DNA from: Bog-473 sp963763575
GTDB taxonomy: Bacteria; Actinomycetota; Acidimicrobiia; Acidimicrobiales; RAAP-2
Length of the DNA: 64,000 nucleotides
Reading direction: 5' to 3'
Assembly: GCA_963763575.1 (NCBI GenBank)
Contig: CAVXPD010000016.1
Span: 20,911-84,910 of the forward strand
Part shown: piece by piece, positions 16,744 through 26,099 of the stretch
Layout: each line of letters starts with the position of its first letter
How positions within the stretch are numbered: position 1 is the first letter of the stretch
The notes under the pieces: generated by a model
The model's database searches: none
Seen by the model: only the letters and a program-made list of their open reading frames with translations
Told to the model about the DNA's origin: nothing
Program-made: the position numbers and the translations under genes

Positions 16744-17627
16744 GCCGGCTCCCGTTGGGCTCCGGGAGAAGGTCGATAGGGAGAGAGGTCGATACCCGGG
16801 TAGCGCTCGGCGACGCCCGCCAGGGTGTCGTCGTTCCAGTACGGGTCGCCGGGGCGGGGGAAGCCGAACAGGTCGCGCTGGCGCACGCTGCACTGCGGGA
16901 TGAACTTGGCCCAGCGCTCGGGTGACTGCTTAGGCCAGGCCATCTTGCCGCCCCACGTGGTGCCACGGACCTGGAAGTCGACGAGGAAGGAGAACCGTGC
17001 GCGGCCGGGAGCACCGAAGTCGGACCCCCGGTGAAGTATGTCGGTCCGGTAGATGAGCAGGGACCCCGCCGGACCGGTGCACCGCACCTCGGACTCCGCG
17101 AGCTCGCCGAAGGGGATGTACAGCGGCGTGAAGGGCACGTGCTTCCCGGCGTCGTACGGCACGATGCACGTCGGGCCGTCGTCTTCGGTGACGTCGGACA
17201 GGAAGATGAACGTCGTGATCTGCTGATAACGCGGCTCGGGTCGGGGCACGACGAGGCTGTGGCTGCCGTAGTCGCGGTGCAGCGGCTGGTCGTAGTTGAC
17301 CGCACCCGCGTACTTGGCCCATAGCTCCACCTTGTAGAGATGGAGCTCGGTGGTCTGGAGGTACCGCTCGGCCGCATCGACGAGGTCCGGATGCACCGCG
17401 AGCCCGTTGAGGTCCCACGAGCGATAGGGGAATTCCTCGACCCCGGCGAACTGGCTCGTGCCGTAGTGCGCGAAGCCCCCAGGATCGACGAAGTAATCCT
17501 GTGGACGCGGGAAGTGGAGCGCCAGCGCGTCCTGCGCCGCCGCCAGTTCATCGGGGCCGAGAAAACCCTCCACGAGCGAGTAGCCCCGCTCGCGGACCTC
17601 GGCGAGCGTGGCGTCGGAAACCCGCAT
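16740..17627 (-). CDS. phytanoyl-CoA dioxygenase (PhyH) family protein
   Basis: 295 residues from ATG 17627, with AAGGTG 6 nt upstream. VRERGYSLVEGFLGPDEL is the entry segment, HRDYGSHSLVVPR carries the Fe-binding HxD, and TDILHRGSDFGAPGRARF carries the distal histidine and the 2-oxoglutarate-binding arginine. The C-terminal GDPYWNDDTLAGVAERYPGI is shared with the PhyH protein at 13086-14000. It leads a leftward run of genes linked by GTGA overlaps (two short ORFs, then DUF488). It is divergent from the alcohol dehydrogenase gene, with 86 bp between starts. Confidence 0.9.
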   Translation of the reverse strand: MRVSDATLAEVRERGYSLVEGFLGPDELAAAQDALALHFPRPQDYFVDPGGFAHYGTSQFAGVEEFPYRSWDLNGLAVHPDLVDAAERYLQTTELHLYKVELWAKYAGAVNYDQPLHRDYGSHSLVVPRPEPRYQQITTFIFLSDVTEDDGPTCIVPYDAGKHVPFTPLYIPFGELAESEVRCTGPAGSLLIYRTDILHRGSDFGAPGRARFSFLVDFQVRGTTWGGKMAWPKQSPERWAKFIPQCSVRQRDLFGFPRPGDPYWNDDTLAGVAERYPGIDLSPYRPSPGAQREPA

Positions 17628-17713
17628 CGGGCGCACCTTACGCCAGCGGTCCTCGGAAGGCTCGGCGAGGTCCACCGCGAGCCACCGCTTTCGCGCGCCT
17701 ACGCTCAACTCCC

Positions 17714-18895
17714 GTGCACGCCGTTGTCTTCGACATGGTCGACCCGGAGTTCCCAGCGTCGCTGGCCGAGCTTCCGGAGCCGGAATTGCCTGGGCCGGCG
17801 TGGGCCCAGATCGAGGTGACGACTGGTGGCATCTGCGGGAGCGACCTCCATCTGTTCGCGCACAACACCGGCCCCTCCCCCACGCTGGCTGGCATCGGCA
17901 CGTTTCCCTTCGTGCTGGGCCACGAGACGGCGGGACGGGTGATCGAGGCCGGCCCGGAATGCTCCATCGAACCGGGGACACGCGTCGTTATCGACCCCTG
18001 CATCCCCTGCCTGCCCCGCGGGATCGACCCGTTGTGCGTCAACTGCGCCCGCGGCTGGACCTCCTCGTGTCTCAACCTCGACAGTCGCATCGTGAGCTCG
18101 GGACGGTCGCTCGGGTACACCTCCGACCTCGGCGGCGGGTGGGCCGAAGCGGTCGTCGCGCACGAGTCAATGCTGCACCCGATGCCCGACACCATCCCCG
18201 ACCGCGGCGCCAGCCTCTACGAGCCGGTGTCGATCGCGTGCCACGGCCTCCTGCGGGCGGCGCCGGCCGACGGCGACCCGGTGCTCATCGTGGGCGCCGG
18301 CATCATCGGCCTTGCTGCGCTGGCGGCCCTACGTGGGCTGTTCCCAGGCTGCGAGGTGACGGTGCTGGCGCGGCACGCGCACCAGGCCGCTGCCGCTAGC
18401 GCGTGCGGGGCAGACCACGTCGTGCTGCAGGACGCCGCCAACGGGCACTGGGAGACCCTGGCGTCCCTGTCCGGCTCACGGGTAGTCGGGCGCAAGAAGC
18501 ACCAGATGCTGATGGGTGGGTTCCCCTACGTCGTCGAGGCGGTGGGGTCCCCGGCGTCGGTCACGGAGGCTCTGCGCGCCGTCGCCCACCGGGGCACCGT
18601 GCTGTTGCTGGGGGCGGCCGGCATCAGCGAGGTGGACCTGACGCCCGTCTGGTACAAGGAGGCCGCGTTGGTCGGGTCCATCGACCACACGGTGGACGCC
18701 GGCGCCGCGCCGGGGCTGGCGGGCGGTGTGGAGCGACATTCGGTGGACCGGGCCCTGGACGTCCTGGCCGCGGGCCTGCTCCCTGACAACGTCGTGGTGA
18801 CCCACGAGTTCGGATTGGAGAACTATCGAGCGGCGATCGGCGCGGCGATCGACCGCTCCTCCTCGCACGCGATCAAGGTGGTGTTCCGGCCCTAG
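17714..18895 (+). CDS. zinc-containing alcohol dehydrogenase (MDR family)
   Basis: 393 residues from GTG 17714. The catalytic zinc region GGICGSDLHLF and LGHETAGRVIE, and a cysteine set in DPCIPCLPRG, PLCVNCARG and SSCLN resembling the structural zinc lobe, are visible. The Rossmann segment VLIVGAGIIGLAALAAL lies near residue 195. The spacing of the structural cysteines is wider than usual, and an insert (VGRKKHQMLMGG) follows the Rossmann fold. Expected to oxidise an alcohol with NAD(P). It is divergent from PhyH, suggesting a shared regulated region. Confidence 0.88.
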   Translation: MHAVVFDMVDPEFPASLAELPEPELPGPAWAQIEVTTGGICGSDLHLFAHNTGPSPTLAGIGTFPFVLGHETAGRVIEAGPECSIEPGTRVVIDPCIPCLPRGIDPLCVNCARGWTSSCLNLDSRIVSSGRSLGYTSDLGGGWAEAVVAHESMLHPMPDTIPDRGASLYEPVSIACHGLLRAAPADGDPVLIVGAGIIGLAALAALRGLFPGCEVTVLARHAHQAAAASACGADHVVLQDAANGHWETLASLSGSRVVGRKKHQMLMGGFPYVVEAVGSPASVTEALRAVAHRGTVLLLGAAGISEVDLTPVWYKEAALVGSIDHTVDAGAAPGLAGGVERHSVDRALDVLAAGLLPDNVVVTHEFGLENYRAAIGAAIDRSSSHAIKVVFRP

Positions 18896-19274
18896 GCAAA
18901 GAGCGCGTGCACTGCATGCCTCCGGAAAACCTGAGCGGATTGCTTTCATCGAACGGTCGCGGGCTTCCCGATGTCGCGCAAAAAAAGATTGGGGCTCCCG
19001 ACCAGCGGCCGAATGTTTTGCTGGGTCGTATCCGGCGGCTCGGCCGCGTTGCCCTCGGGCCTATATGGCTACGCCAGGCGCCGGTTCAGAACCTCGCGTA
19101 TACACCGTCACCGAAGTCTCGCCGTCTTGGCCCTATGTCGCCGCGCGGAAGCGACGGGGTCCCGCGCGAATCAGCCAGAGGGTCGGGAGTCGTGACCTCT
19201 CTCCCGATACCCCCACCACCCTCGGGAGGCTCGTCCACGGGCGCGACGCTCCGGCAACGGGCAGAATCGAGCCC
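18896..19274. other. intergenic region with no supported gene
   Basis: About 380 bases, including an A-rich run (CGCAAAAAAAGATTG near 18976), unusual for this GC-rich window. I see no gene, tRNA or strong hairpin. It probably holds the promoter of the downstream dioxygenase. Confidence 0.4.
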
Positions 19275-20120
19275 ATGCTCACTCGCAGCAACGGCTACCT
19301 GACCGTGCTCCCTCGCGGCGGTAGTCAGGCGACCAAACACCTCCAGAACGAGGGATACGTGCTCCTGGAAGGGGTCTTCGACGAGAGAGCGGTCAAGGCT
19401 CTCAGCGCCGACGTGGAACGGGTGTACGAGGAGTACCCGCCCGACGAGCGCTCGAGCCGCTACCCCATCAGCCACTGGGAGCCCTTCCGTTACGAGATGC
19501 TCAACCGCAGCGCGGCCGTCCAGAAGGCGATCGGGAACCCGAAGATCCTCAGGACGATCGAGCCACTCCTCGGGGAGGACTGCCACGTCATCGCTAACAC
19601 TGCGTGGTGGCAGCAGCCCGACAACGACGACCACCTCGGCCACTTCTGGCACATCGATGCCGGCCCCCACGTGCCCCGGGCCAAAGGCATCCCCTGGGAT
19701 CCCCGCATTCCCTATCCCGTCTTCGCCGTCGCGGCCCACATCTTCGTGTGGGAGTGCCCGCTCGAGTCGGGACCGACCGGGGTGATTCCGCGCAGCCACA
19801 CCTCCGGGCAGGCGCCCCCCTCCGACCACCTCGACGACGAGGACCTCGAATGGGAAGGCCGGCACGCGGTCCCGATCGTGGCCAACGCGGGCGACGTCGC
19901 TCTCTTCGTCTCAGACGTCTGGCACCGCCGACTGCCCACCAAGCCCGGTGACCGCGGTCGCATGTTCGTCCAGTGCCACTACGGGCGGCGCGACCTGGCC
20001 CAGCGTCTCCGCCCGACGCGGGCGGCCAACCACCTGTCCGACGACGCCGCGGCCCGGGCCAAGACACCGCGGCAGAAGACACTTATCGGCCTGCACCGGG
20101 TCGGCTTCTACGACGGCTGA
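19275..20120 (+). CDS. phytanoyl-CoA dioxygenase (PhyH) family protein
   Basis: 281 residues from ATG 19275. LQNEGYVLLEGVFDERAV is the PhyH entry, GHFWHIDAGPHVPR carries the metal HxD, and SDVWHRRLPTKPGDRGR carries the distal histidine and co-substrate arginine. It differs from the two paralogues nearby and is closer to PhyH proteins acting on soluble secondary metabolites or unknown substrates. Cytosolic Fe(II)/2-oxoglutarate oxygenase; substrate not predictable. Confidence 0.88.
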   Translation: MLTRSNGYLTVLPRGGSQATKHLQNEGYVLLEGVFDERAVKALSADVERVYEEYPPDERSSRYPISHWEPFRYEMLNRSAAVQKAIGNPKILRTIEPLLGEDCHVIANTAWWQQPDNDDHLGHFWHIDAGPHVPRAKGIPWDPRIPYPVFAVAAHIFVWECPLESGPTGVIPRSHTSGQAPPSDHLDDEDLEWEGRHAVPIVANAGDVALFVSDVWHRRLPTKPGDRGRMFVQCHYGRRDLAQRLRPTRAANHLSDDAAARAKTPRQKTLIGLHRVGFYDG

Positions 20121-20150
20121 AGCCGGGCGGCGCCTGGTAGAGATGCGGCT

Positions 20151-22319
20151 GTGTCACCTGGCGTTGCCCGCACCTGCTTCAGGCCAGGGCGGCGCCGGCT
20201 CGTCACCCTGTTCGTCCTCGGCAGCCTGAGTTGCGGCAGTCTCACCGCTCCTCCCGTCGGCGCAAGCACCACCACCACGAGCACCACAAGCGGCGGCCCC
20301 AATACCGCGACCCCCGGCCCCCGCCCCCAGTACCGCTGCGCCTTCAACGTCAACACCGACGCCTTCACCGGCGCGGACGGCACGGCATCCGCCATCGGGT
20401 GGCTGGGCGACCACAACAGCGTGATCACCTGCCTGGGCGGGACGTTCGTCGTCCAGGACGGGCCCGCCGGCTACTTCGTGGACTACGGCTTCGGCATCTA
20501 CAACGGCCAGCGCGCGACCTGGGGCGACGCGGGCGGGTACCTCCCCGAGCAGGTCACCACGTTCGACGCCGCCGGCGCCACGGTGGCCATCACCGATTTC
20601 GCCGACCAGGTCGACGTCGGCGGCCAGCCCTTCGTCGCCGTCTATTCGCGCGTCCGGGTGACGAACGACACGAGCCATGCCCTCACGATCGACCCCCAGC
20701 CTTCGTCGCAGCTGGTCCCACTCGACCGGGAACCCGACGCGGTCGCGCCCCACAGCTCCGTGGACCACGACTACGTGATGGCCGCCGACCGCTTCGGCAC
20801 GTCCACGACCTGGCCCGACGGCCAGGCCCTCGCCGCCGCCGGCGGGTTCGACCAGCACGAGGGGCACATGCGCGCCATCTGGAACGCGCAGCTCGGCAAA
20901 ATCGCGCAGATCGAGGTCCCCGATCCCGCGCTCGTGGACGCATACAAGAGCGGCTTCATCACGACACAGCTCACGCGCAGCGGGGACCAGCTGAACACCG
21001 GCGTCAACGGCTACGAGAGCGAATTCAGCCACGACGTGATCGGGATCCTCACCAACCTGTTCACCCAGGGGTACTTCACCGACGCCCACGCGCTCTTGAC
21101 CGAAGCGCGCAGTGTCGTCGGCGCACCGGGCCAGTACGTCGACGGGCTCTGGACCTTCGCCGTACCCTGGGCGGTCTATCTCATGAAGACGGGCGACGCG
21201 GCGTTCGTCGAGCAGAACTTCGCGAGCGACGGGCCCGCGGGCGCGACGCAGCCGAGCATCGAGGCGAGCGCGCACGCGATCGCTTCGGACCGCACGGGGC
21301 CCATGGGCACGATGCAGGCGACCGACGACATCGACACCCAGGGCTACTGGACGGTCGACGACTATGAGGCCCTGCTCGGCCTCGCCGCCTACCGCTACGT
21401 GGCCCAGACGATCGGCAACGGCGCCGAGGCCTCGTGGGCCGCATCGGAGTACGACAGCCTGCTCGCCGCCACGAACGCCGTGCTCGGCCAGACCATCACC
21501 CACGACAGGCTGGACTACCTGCCCTGCTCGCTGGTGCAGCCGAACACGGCCAATCGCTGCAACAACCCGAAGGACGCCAACTGGACCTCCCCGCTCGGGA
21601 ACTGGGCCTGGGAGGGCTCCCTCCTGGGTGCGCCCCTCAGCGGCCCGGGGCTCACGATGATCGAAGCCACCTACGACTACGGCTTCGGGCGCCTGCGAGG
21701 GCTGCTCCCGCCCGGCACGACGGGTGGGTTCCCGGGCGACTACTACTCGAGCGCCTACGACGCGGCGCAGGGCACGGCCGGCCTGGCCGGAACCGGGACG
21801 ACCCACCGAGACCAAGGGATCCTGGACTACGAGTTCATGGTGACCCATAGCCAGAGCGGGCCCTGGTCGTGGTGGGAGAGCTCGAGCGCCCCCAACCCCT
21901 CGTCGCCCTGGGTGGGCGAGCACCCGGGCTCGGGCCAGGGCTCCTCGCCTCACGCGTGGGGCATCGCGGGCGCCAACAAGGTGCTCCTCGACTCCATCGT
22001 CGCCCAGCGCGCCGACGGCGCGCTGATCGTCGGACGCGGCCTCCCGTCCTCCTGGCTGGACCGGACGCCCATCGGGGTGACCAATTTCCCGACGACCGGC
22101 GGCAGGCACATCGGACTCACCATCACCTCGGCTGGCCCCGCCATCACGCTCACGCTGCACGGAAGAGCGCCCGGGCCGGTCCTGTTCCAAGTGCCCTCGT
22201 TCATCGGCAACATCGCCTCCACGTCGACCGGCCACGTCGATCAGGCGGGAGGGTCCGTCACGGTCCCACCTGACACCCACCGGGTGACCGTGGAGATGCG
22301 CACCTCCCCGTCGAGCTGA
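20151..22319 (+). CDS. secreted six-hairpin (alpha/alpha)6 glycosidase-like protein
   Basis: 722 residues from GTG 20151. A twin-basic leader (RPGRRRLVTLFVLGSLSCGSLTA) gives a signal peptide whose cysteine may be a lipobox, followed by a Thr/Ser linker. An N-terminal beta-rich domain (to about residue 240) precedes a helical domain with DTQGYWTVDDYEALLGLAAYRYVAQ, NWAWEGSLLGAPLSG and HAWGIAGANKVLLDSI, resembling bacterial glucoamylase or trehalase-like toroids, then a C-terminal beta domain. Predicted extracytoplasmic carbohydrate-active enzyme; the GH family could not be fixed by reading. It sits 30 nt after the PhyH gene. Confidence 0.7.
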   Translation: MSPGVARTCFRPGRRRLVTLFVLGSLSCGSLTAPPVGASTTTTSTTSGGPNTATPGPRPQYRCAFNVNTDAFTGADGTASAIGWLGDHNSVITCLGGTFVVQDGPAGYFVDYGFGIYNGQRATWGDAGGYLPEQVTTFDAAGATVAITDFADQVDVGGQPFVAVYSRVRVTNDTSHALTIDPQPSSQLVPLDREPDAVAPHSSVDHDYVMAADRFGTSTTWPDGQALAAAGGFDQHEGHMRAIWNAQLGKIAQIEVPDPALVDAYKSGFITTQLTRSGDQLNTGVNGYESEFSHDVIGILTNLFTQGYFTDAHALLTEARSVVGAPGQYVDGLWTFAVPWAVYLMKTGDAAFVEQNFASDGPAGATQPSIEASAHAIASDRTGPMGTMQATDDIDTQGYWTVDDYEALLGLAAYRYVAQTIGNGAEASWAASEYDSLLAATNAVLGQTITHDRLDYLPCSLVQPNTANRCNNPKDANWTSPLGNWAWEGSLLGAPLSGPGLTMIEATYDYGFGRLRGLLPPGTTGGFPGDYYSSAYDAAQGTAGLAGTGTTHRDQGILDYEFMVTHSQSGPWSWWESSSAPNPSSPWVGEHPGSGQGSSPHAWGIAGANKVLLDSIVAQRADGALIVGRGLPSSWLDRTPIGVTNFPTTGGRHIGLTITSAGPAITLTLHGRAPGPVLFQVPSFIGNIASTSTGHVDQAGGSVTVPPDTHRVTVEMRTSPSS

Positions 22320-22362
22320 CGGTCACCCACGCGGGCCAAGCCGTTGCTTACGCTGACGGTCT

Positions 22363-23763
22363 GTGGGATCGAGCCCCAATCCGGGTGACACGGACCCCGC
22401 CGCGCGGACCCCTCCCGTAGCGCCACCGGCACCGGCGTCGCCCTCGGCCCCAGCCGACCCGCTGGCGCTCGTGAAGACCCGAAGCTACGTGGTGCTGCTG
22501 CTCTTCGGGGCGCTGGTCGGCGTGCTGGTGTCCTTCGTCGCCTATTTCTTCCTGAAGGGAACGCAGCGGTCACAGACGTGGTTGTTCACCACCCTCCCGA
22601 AAGAGCTCGGGTTCGCGGGCGCTCCGGCCTGGTGGCCGATCCCTCTGCTCGTCGTCGGCGGCTTGGTCGTCGCCCTGGCCATCCGCTACCTCCCCGGGAC
22701 CGGGGGACACGTGGCGGTGTTCGGGTTCAAGGCGGGCGGCTCGACGCAGCCGATCGAGTTGCCCGGGGTGATCGTCGCCGCGTTCGTCACCCTCGCCTGT
22801 GGAGCGGTGCTCGGCCCTGAGGCGCCTCTGGTGGCCATCGGGGGCGGGCTGGCCATTTTGATCGTCCACCTCATCCGCCGCGACGCCCCCGCCATGGCGG
22901 TGACGGTGATCGGTGCCGCCGGGAGCTTCGCCGCCATCAGCACCCTGTTCGGCTCCCCCATCACCGCCGCCTTCTTGCTGATGGAGGCGGCCGGCCTGGG
23001 TGGCCCGACCCTCGGCGTCGTGATGCTGCCCGGGCTGCTCGCCGCCGGCGTGGGCGCCCTCATCTTCGTCGGCCTCAACAGTTGGACCGGCTACGGCACC
23101 TTCTCGCTTGCCGTTCCGAACATTCCCCACTTCACGCGTCCTGACGGCAAAGAGCTTCTCTGGGCCCTCGTGATCGGCGTGGCCGCAGCAATCGTCGGCA
23201 CCGCCATCCGCCGCCTGGGCCTGTTGCTGCTGCCCGCCGTCGAGCGGGCCCGCTTCCTGGTGACCCCGGCCATCGGGCTCGGTGTGGGGCTGCTGGCGGT
23301 GGCCTTCGTCGAGGGCTCCGGCAAGAGCCTCTCCTACGTCCTCTTCTCGGGACAGTCGGCGCTCTCGCCGCTGATCCAGAATGCGGGGACGTTCAGCGTG
23401 GGTGCCCTGGCGCTCCTACTGGTCTGCAAGGGTCTCGCCTACGGCGGCTGCCTGAGCAGCTTCCGAGGAGGTCCGGTCTTCCCCGGTGTGTTCCTCGGGG
23501 CGACCGGAGGGATCCTGCTCTCGCATCTACCGGGGCTCCCGATGATCGCCGGCGCCGCCATGGGGATCGGTGCGTTGACCACCGTGATGCTGAACGGGAT
23601 GCCGTTCACCTCGGTCCTGTTGGTCGAGGTCTTGTTCGCGCCCGATGCGATCGCCCTGGCACCCCTGGTGATCGTGGCCGTGGTCGTGTCGTACGTGGTC
23701 GCGGTGTGGATCGCGCCGGCCATGGACGAGGCCACCACCCCCTCAGCGCCCGTTTCGACCTGA
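22363..23763 (+). CDS. ClC-family chloride channel/transporter
   Basis: 466 residues, GTG start, with at least ten hydrophobic segments. The anion-pathway motifs correspond to ClC: CGAVLGPEAPLVAIGGG for GxEGP (here GPEAP), ITAAFLLMEAAG, and FRGGPVFPGVFLGA for the GGxFxPxL motif. The proline/alanine-rich N-terminal tail (residues 1-32) is cytosolic. The motif variant and the absence of CBS domains match the actinobacterial ClC branch. Moves Cl- or related anions across the membrane. Confidence 0.9.
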   Translation: MGSSPNPGDTDPAARTPPVAPPAPASPSAPADPLALVKTRSYVVLLLFGALVGVLVSFVAYFFLKGTQRSQTWLFTTLPKELGFAGAPAWWPIPLLVVGGLVVALAIRYLPGTGGHVAVFGFKAGGSTQPIELPGVIVAAFVTLACGAVLGPEAPLVAIGGGLAILIVHLIRRDAPAMAVTVIGAAGSFAAISTLFGSPITAAFLLMEAAGLGGPTLGVVMLPGLLAAGVGALIFVGLNSWTGYGTFSLAVPNIPHFTRPDGKELLWALVIGVAAAIVGTAIRRLGLLLLPAVERARFLVTPAIGLGVGLLAVAFVEGSGKSLSYVLFSGQSALSPLIQNAGTFSVGALALLLVCKGLAYGGCLSSFRGGPVFPGVFLGATGGILLSHLPGLPMIAGAAMGIGALTTVMLNGMPFTSVLLVEVLFAPDAIALAPLVIVAVVVSYVVAVWIAPAMDEATTPSAPVST

Positions 23764-23801
23764 TCTTGGGGGCGGACCGGGGCGCCGGCGGGTGACTCCG
23801 A

Positions 23802-24677
23802 TCAGCCCTCGGCAACCCGAAGCGGGATCGACCCCTTCACGCTGGTCCGGTACATCTCGCGGCGCACGCCCGAGTAGTCGTTCAGCGCGTTGTGCATGGT
23901 GCACCGGTTGTCCCAGATCGCCAGCGTCTTGACCGACCAGCGCAGCCGGCACGTGAAGTTCTCGTTGACGCTGTGCCGATGGAGGTGGGTCAGCAGTCCG
24001 TGCGATTCCTCCTTCGTCCACCCCTCGAAGCGGGTCGTGTAGACGGGATTGACGTAGAGCGCGCGCCGGCGAGTCACCGGGTGGACCGCGACCGCGGGAT
24101 GCACGTGCTCGGCGAAAGCGTCGTCGGACGGGGCGATCGCCATGGAGGAGAAGTCCCTGAATTGGTCGAGCAGCCCTCCGGTCCCGTAGGCCAGGCCGGC
24201 CGAGTGGACGGCGCGGAGGCCGTCGATCGTGGCGCGCAATCCCTTCGAGAGGGTTTCGTAAGCGAGATACTGGTTCGACCACACGGTGTCGCCGCCGTGG
24301 TCAGGCACGTCCCAGGCGTGCAGCAGCGTGTACGCCGGCGGCTCGGGCAGGTAGCTCAGGTCGCTGTGCCACGCGTTGGCAAAGTTCAAGACGTCGCTCG
24401 GCTCCTTGATCACGCGGATGACGTAGGGCCGGTCTTCGAGAGGCTCGACGAAGGGCGTCACGTCGCGACCGCCGAGCAGGTCGGTCACCCGCTCGAGGTC
24501 GTCGAGGCCGAGATTCTGCTCGGGCAAGAAGACGACGAGGTGGTCGGCCAGTGCCCGGCGCAGGTCGTCGAGCTGAGAGCCTTCGCTGACCTGGCTGAGG
24601 TCGATCCCGGTCACGCGCGCACCGAGGGCGCCCGCCACCGGCTCGACCGTGAGCGACGTCGCCCTCGTGGTGACCAT
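23802..24677 (-). CDS. TauD/TfdA-family Fe(II)/2-oxoglutarate dioxygenase
   Basis: 291 residues. The metal facial triad is visible as His104-x-Asp106 (AWHSDLSYL) and His262 (CTMHNALNDY), with Arg273/Arg277 in VRREMYR for 2-oxoglutarate. The N-terminal VTGIDLSQVSEG and LVVFLPEQNLG blocks are standard for the family, whose members hydroxylate taurine, herbicides, sulfate esters or carnitine-like compounds. It follows the amidohydrolase gene on the same strand by 15 nt, so the two probably act on the same compound. Confidence 0.92.
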   Translation of the reverse strand: MVTTRATSLTVEPVAGALGARVTGIDLSQVSEGSQLDDLRRALADHLVVFLPEQNLGLDDLERVTDLLGGRDVTPFVEPLEDRPYVIRVIKEPSDVLNFANAWHSDLSYLPEPPAYTLLHAWDVPDHGGDTVWSNQYLAYETLSKGLRATIDGLRAVHSAGLAYGTGGLLDQFRDFSSMAIAPSDDAFAEHVHPAVAVHPVTRRRALYVNPVYTTRFEGWTKEESHGLLTHLHRHSVNENFTCRLRWSVKTLAIWDNRCTMHNALNDYSGVRREMYRTSVKGSIPLRVAEG

Positions 24678-24692
24678 CGCCTGCGAGGTCCC

Positions 24693-25823
24693 TCAGGCGA
24701 GTCCGAGGAGCTCGGCGCCGTTGCGCCAGAAGAACCGCTGACGGGTCGCCTCGTCAAAGCCGGCGACGGCGTCGCCGAAGGCCTCGAAGGGATGCCGGCC
24801 TCCTTCTGGATGGGGATAGTCCGTCGAGAACATGAAGAGATCCGGCCCGCACTGTTCGATCAGCCACGCCGTGTCCTCGAAGGGGAAGGGCGTGAAGCGG
24901 ACCTGCCGGCGGAGGTATTCCGACGGGCGAAGGGACAGCTCTTGAAGCGCCGGCTCGAACTTCGAGAAAGACCGCTGCGCGTGATCGACGTTGCGCAGCA
25001 TTCCCGGCACCCAGGTCGCGCCGAGCTCGATCGCCGCCCCCCGCAGGACAGGGTGGCGCTCGAAGACCCCGTCGAGTGCCATGCAGGCGAGGAACCGCTC
25101 CGGAGAGTGGTGCACCACCGGAAAATCCTTGGAGCGCAGGTTCTCCCCACCCCCGAGCCAGTCCTTGGGCTGCGGCCGCCCATTGTTATGGAACGCCCTG
25201 GGAAGGAGCTTGCCGCCTCCTACGTGGAGGACGAAGGGCACCCCCGCCTCGGCCAGACGGGCCCAGACCGGGTCGAGGTCGACGTGCGTCGGCGAGAAGT
25301 CTCCTGGCGCGTCCGAGGGGACCCACACCGCGGCGACGCCCACGTCGAGCGCGTGACCCAGGGTGGCGAGGGCTCGGTCCGGGTCGTTGAGCGGCAGATA
25401 GCCGACCGGCTTCAGGCGCGGGTCGGGGGAGCAGAAGGCGACCATGCCCCGGTTCAGCGCTTCGGTGCCGCCGTAGAGCACCTCGGGATCTTTCTCCCGA
25501 GCGAAGTGGCCGAGCGCAAACGTCGGAAAGACGAGCTGGGCGTCGATGTCGAGCGCATCGAGCACCCTGGTGCGGACCGCGGTGTCGAGGGCGCCGGGGG
25601 CCATCCACCCCTTGGGCCCTTGCAGCACCTCCGGACCGACCTCCTGGTGGCGGTGAGACTCCCAGAGATCGGGCAGCTGCGCCATCAGCTCGGCGGCGCG
25701 GGCGCCCGCTCCTTCGAGGCCGAGTGGGGCCAGCCGGTCACGGATCGAGGATTCTGCGAATTCGCCGAGCCATTCCGGCGTTTCCATGAGGTGGCTGTCC
25801 GCGTCGAAGATCGCTGTACCCAC
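24693..25823 (-). CDS. amidohydrolase-2 family metal-dependent hydrolase
   Basis: 376 residues, GTG start. The N-terminal FDADSHLMETPEWL contains the D-x-D/H metal motif of the ACMSD-like TIM-barrel family, followed by HVGGGKLLPRAFHNNG, a HSPERFLACMALDGVFERHP block and MFSTDYPHPEGG near the C-terminus with the catalytic aspartate. The family includes decarboxylases and hydrolases of ring-cleavage products. It heads a two-gene unit with the TauD-like enzyme. Confidence 0.88.
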   Translation of the reverse strand: MGTAIFDADSHLMETPEWLGEFAESSIRDRLAPLGLEGAGARAAELMAQLPDLWESHRHQEVGPEVLQGPKGWMAPGALDTAVRTRVLDALDIDAQLVFPTFALGHFAREKDPEVLYGGTEALNRGMVAFCSPDPRLKPVGYLPLNDPDRALATLGHALDVGVAAVWVPSDAPGDFSPTHVDLDPVWARLAEAGVPFVLHVGGGKLLPRAFHNNGRPQPKDWLGGGENLRSKDFPVVHHSPERFLACMALDGVFERHPVLRGAAIELGATWVPGMLRNVDHAQRSFSKFEPALQELSLRPSEYLRRQVRFTPFPFEDTAWLIEQCGPDLFMFSTDYPHPEGGRHPFEAFGDAVAGFDEATRQRFFWRNGAELLGLA

Positions 25824-26099
25824 GTTGACCCCCCGTTTGATTCGGTTCCTCGGTCAGCGTAGACCTGATGCGCCATCCGGTCCCCCGGGGACCCCGTTCC
25901 GACTCGGGCGACGTCACGTTTCGTCGAACACCGCCGGGGCATCAACAAACATGACCGAGTCATCAACAGATCGACGGTCAGAGGTCCCACAGACAACATT
26001 TATGTCGCTCATAACTTTCTCTGGGCTGGCGTACAGCCCTGCCCTTTTCAATGGGATACGTGACCAGCCTGCGGAGGCGCAGGCAGACGGAGGATCCCA
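25824..26099. promoter_or_regulatory. divergent promoter region between amidohydrolase and HtrA genes
   Basis: 276 bases between divergent starts. AT-richer than its surroundings around 25935-26055, where TATGTC and CATAACT could serve as -10 elements, but no pair could be assigned with confidence. The HtrA ribosome site GGAGG lies at 26090-26094. Confidence 0.4.

Noticed and set aside
20154..22280. 708-codon open frame on the minus strand opposite the secreted glycosidase-like gene
   Set aside because: High-GC shadow: arginine/valine/glycine-rich, no signal peptide or motifs, whereas the plus strand has a clear signal peptide and folded-domain pattern.
23892..25862. 656-codon plus-strand frame across the TauD and amidohydrolase genes
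   Set aside because: Antisense to two genes with intact catalytic motifs; its own translation has no recognisable domain.
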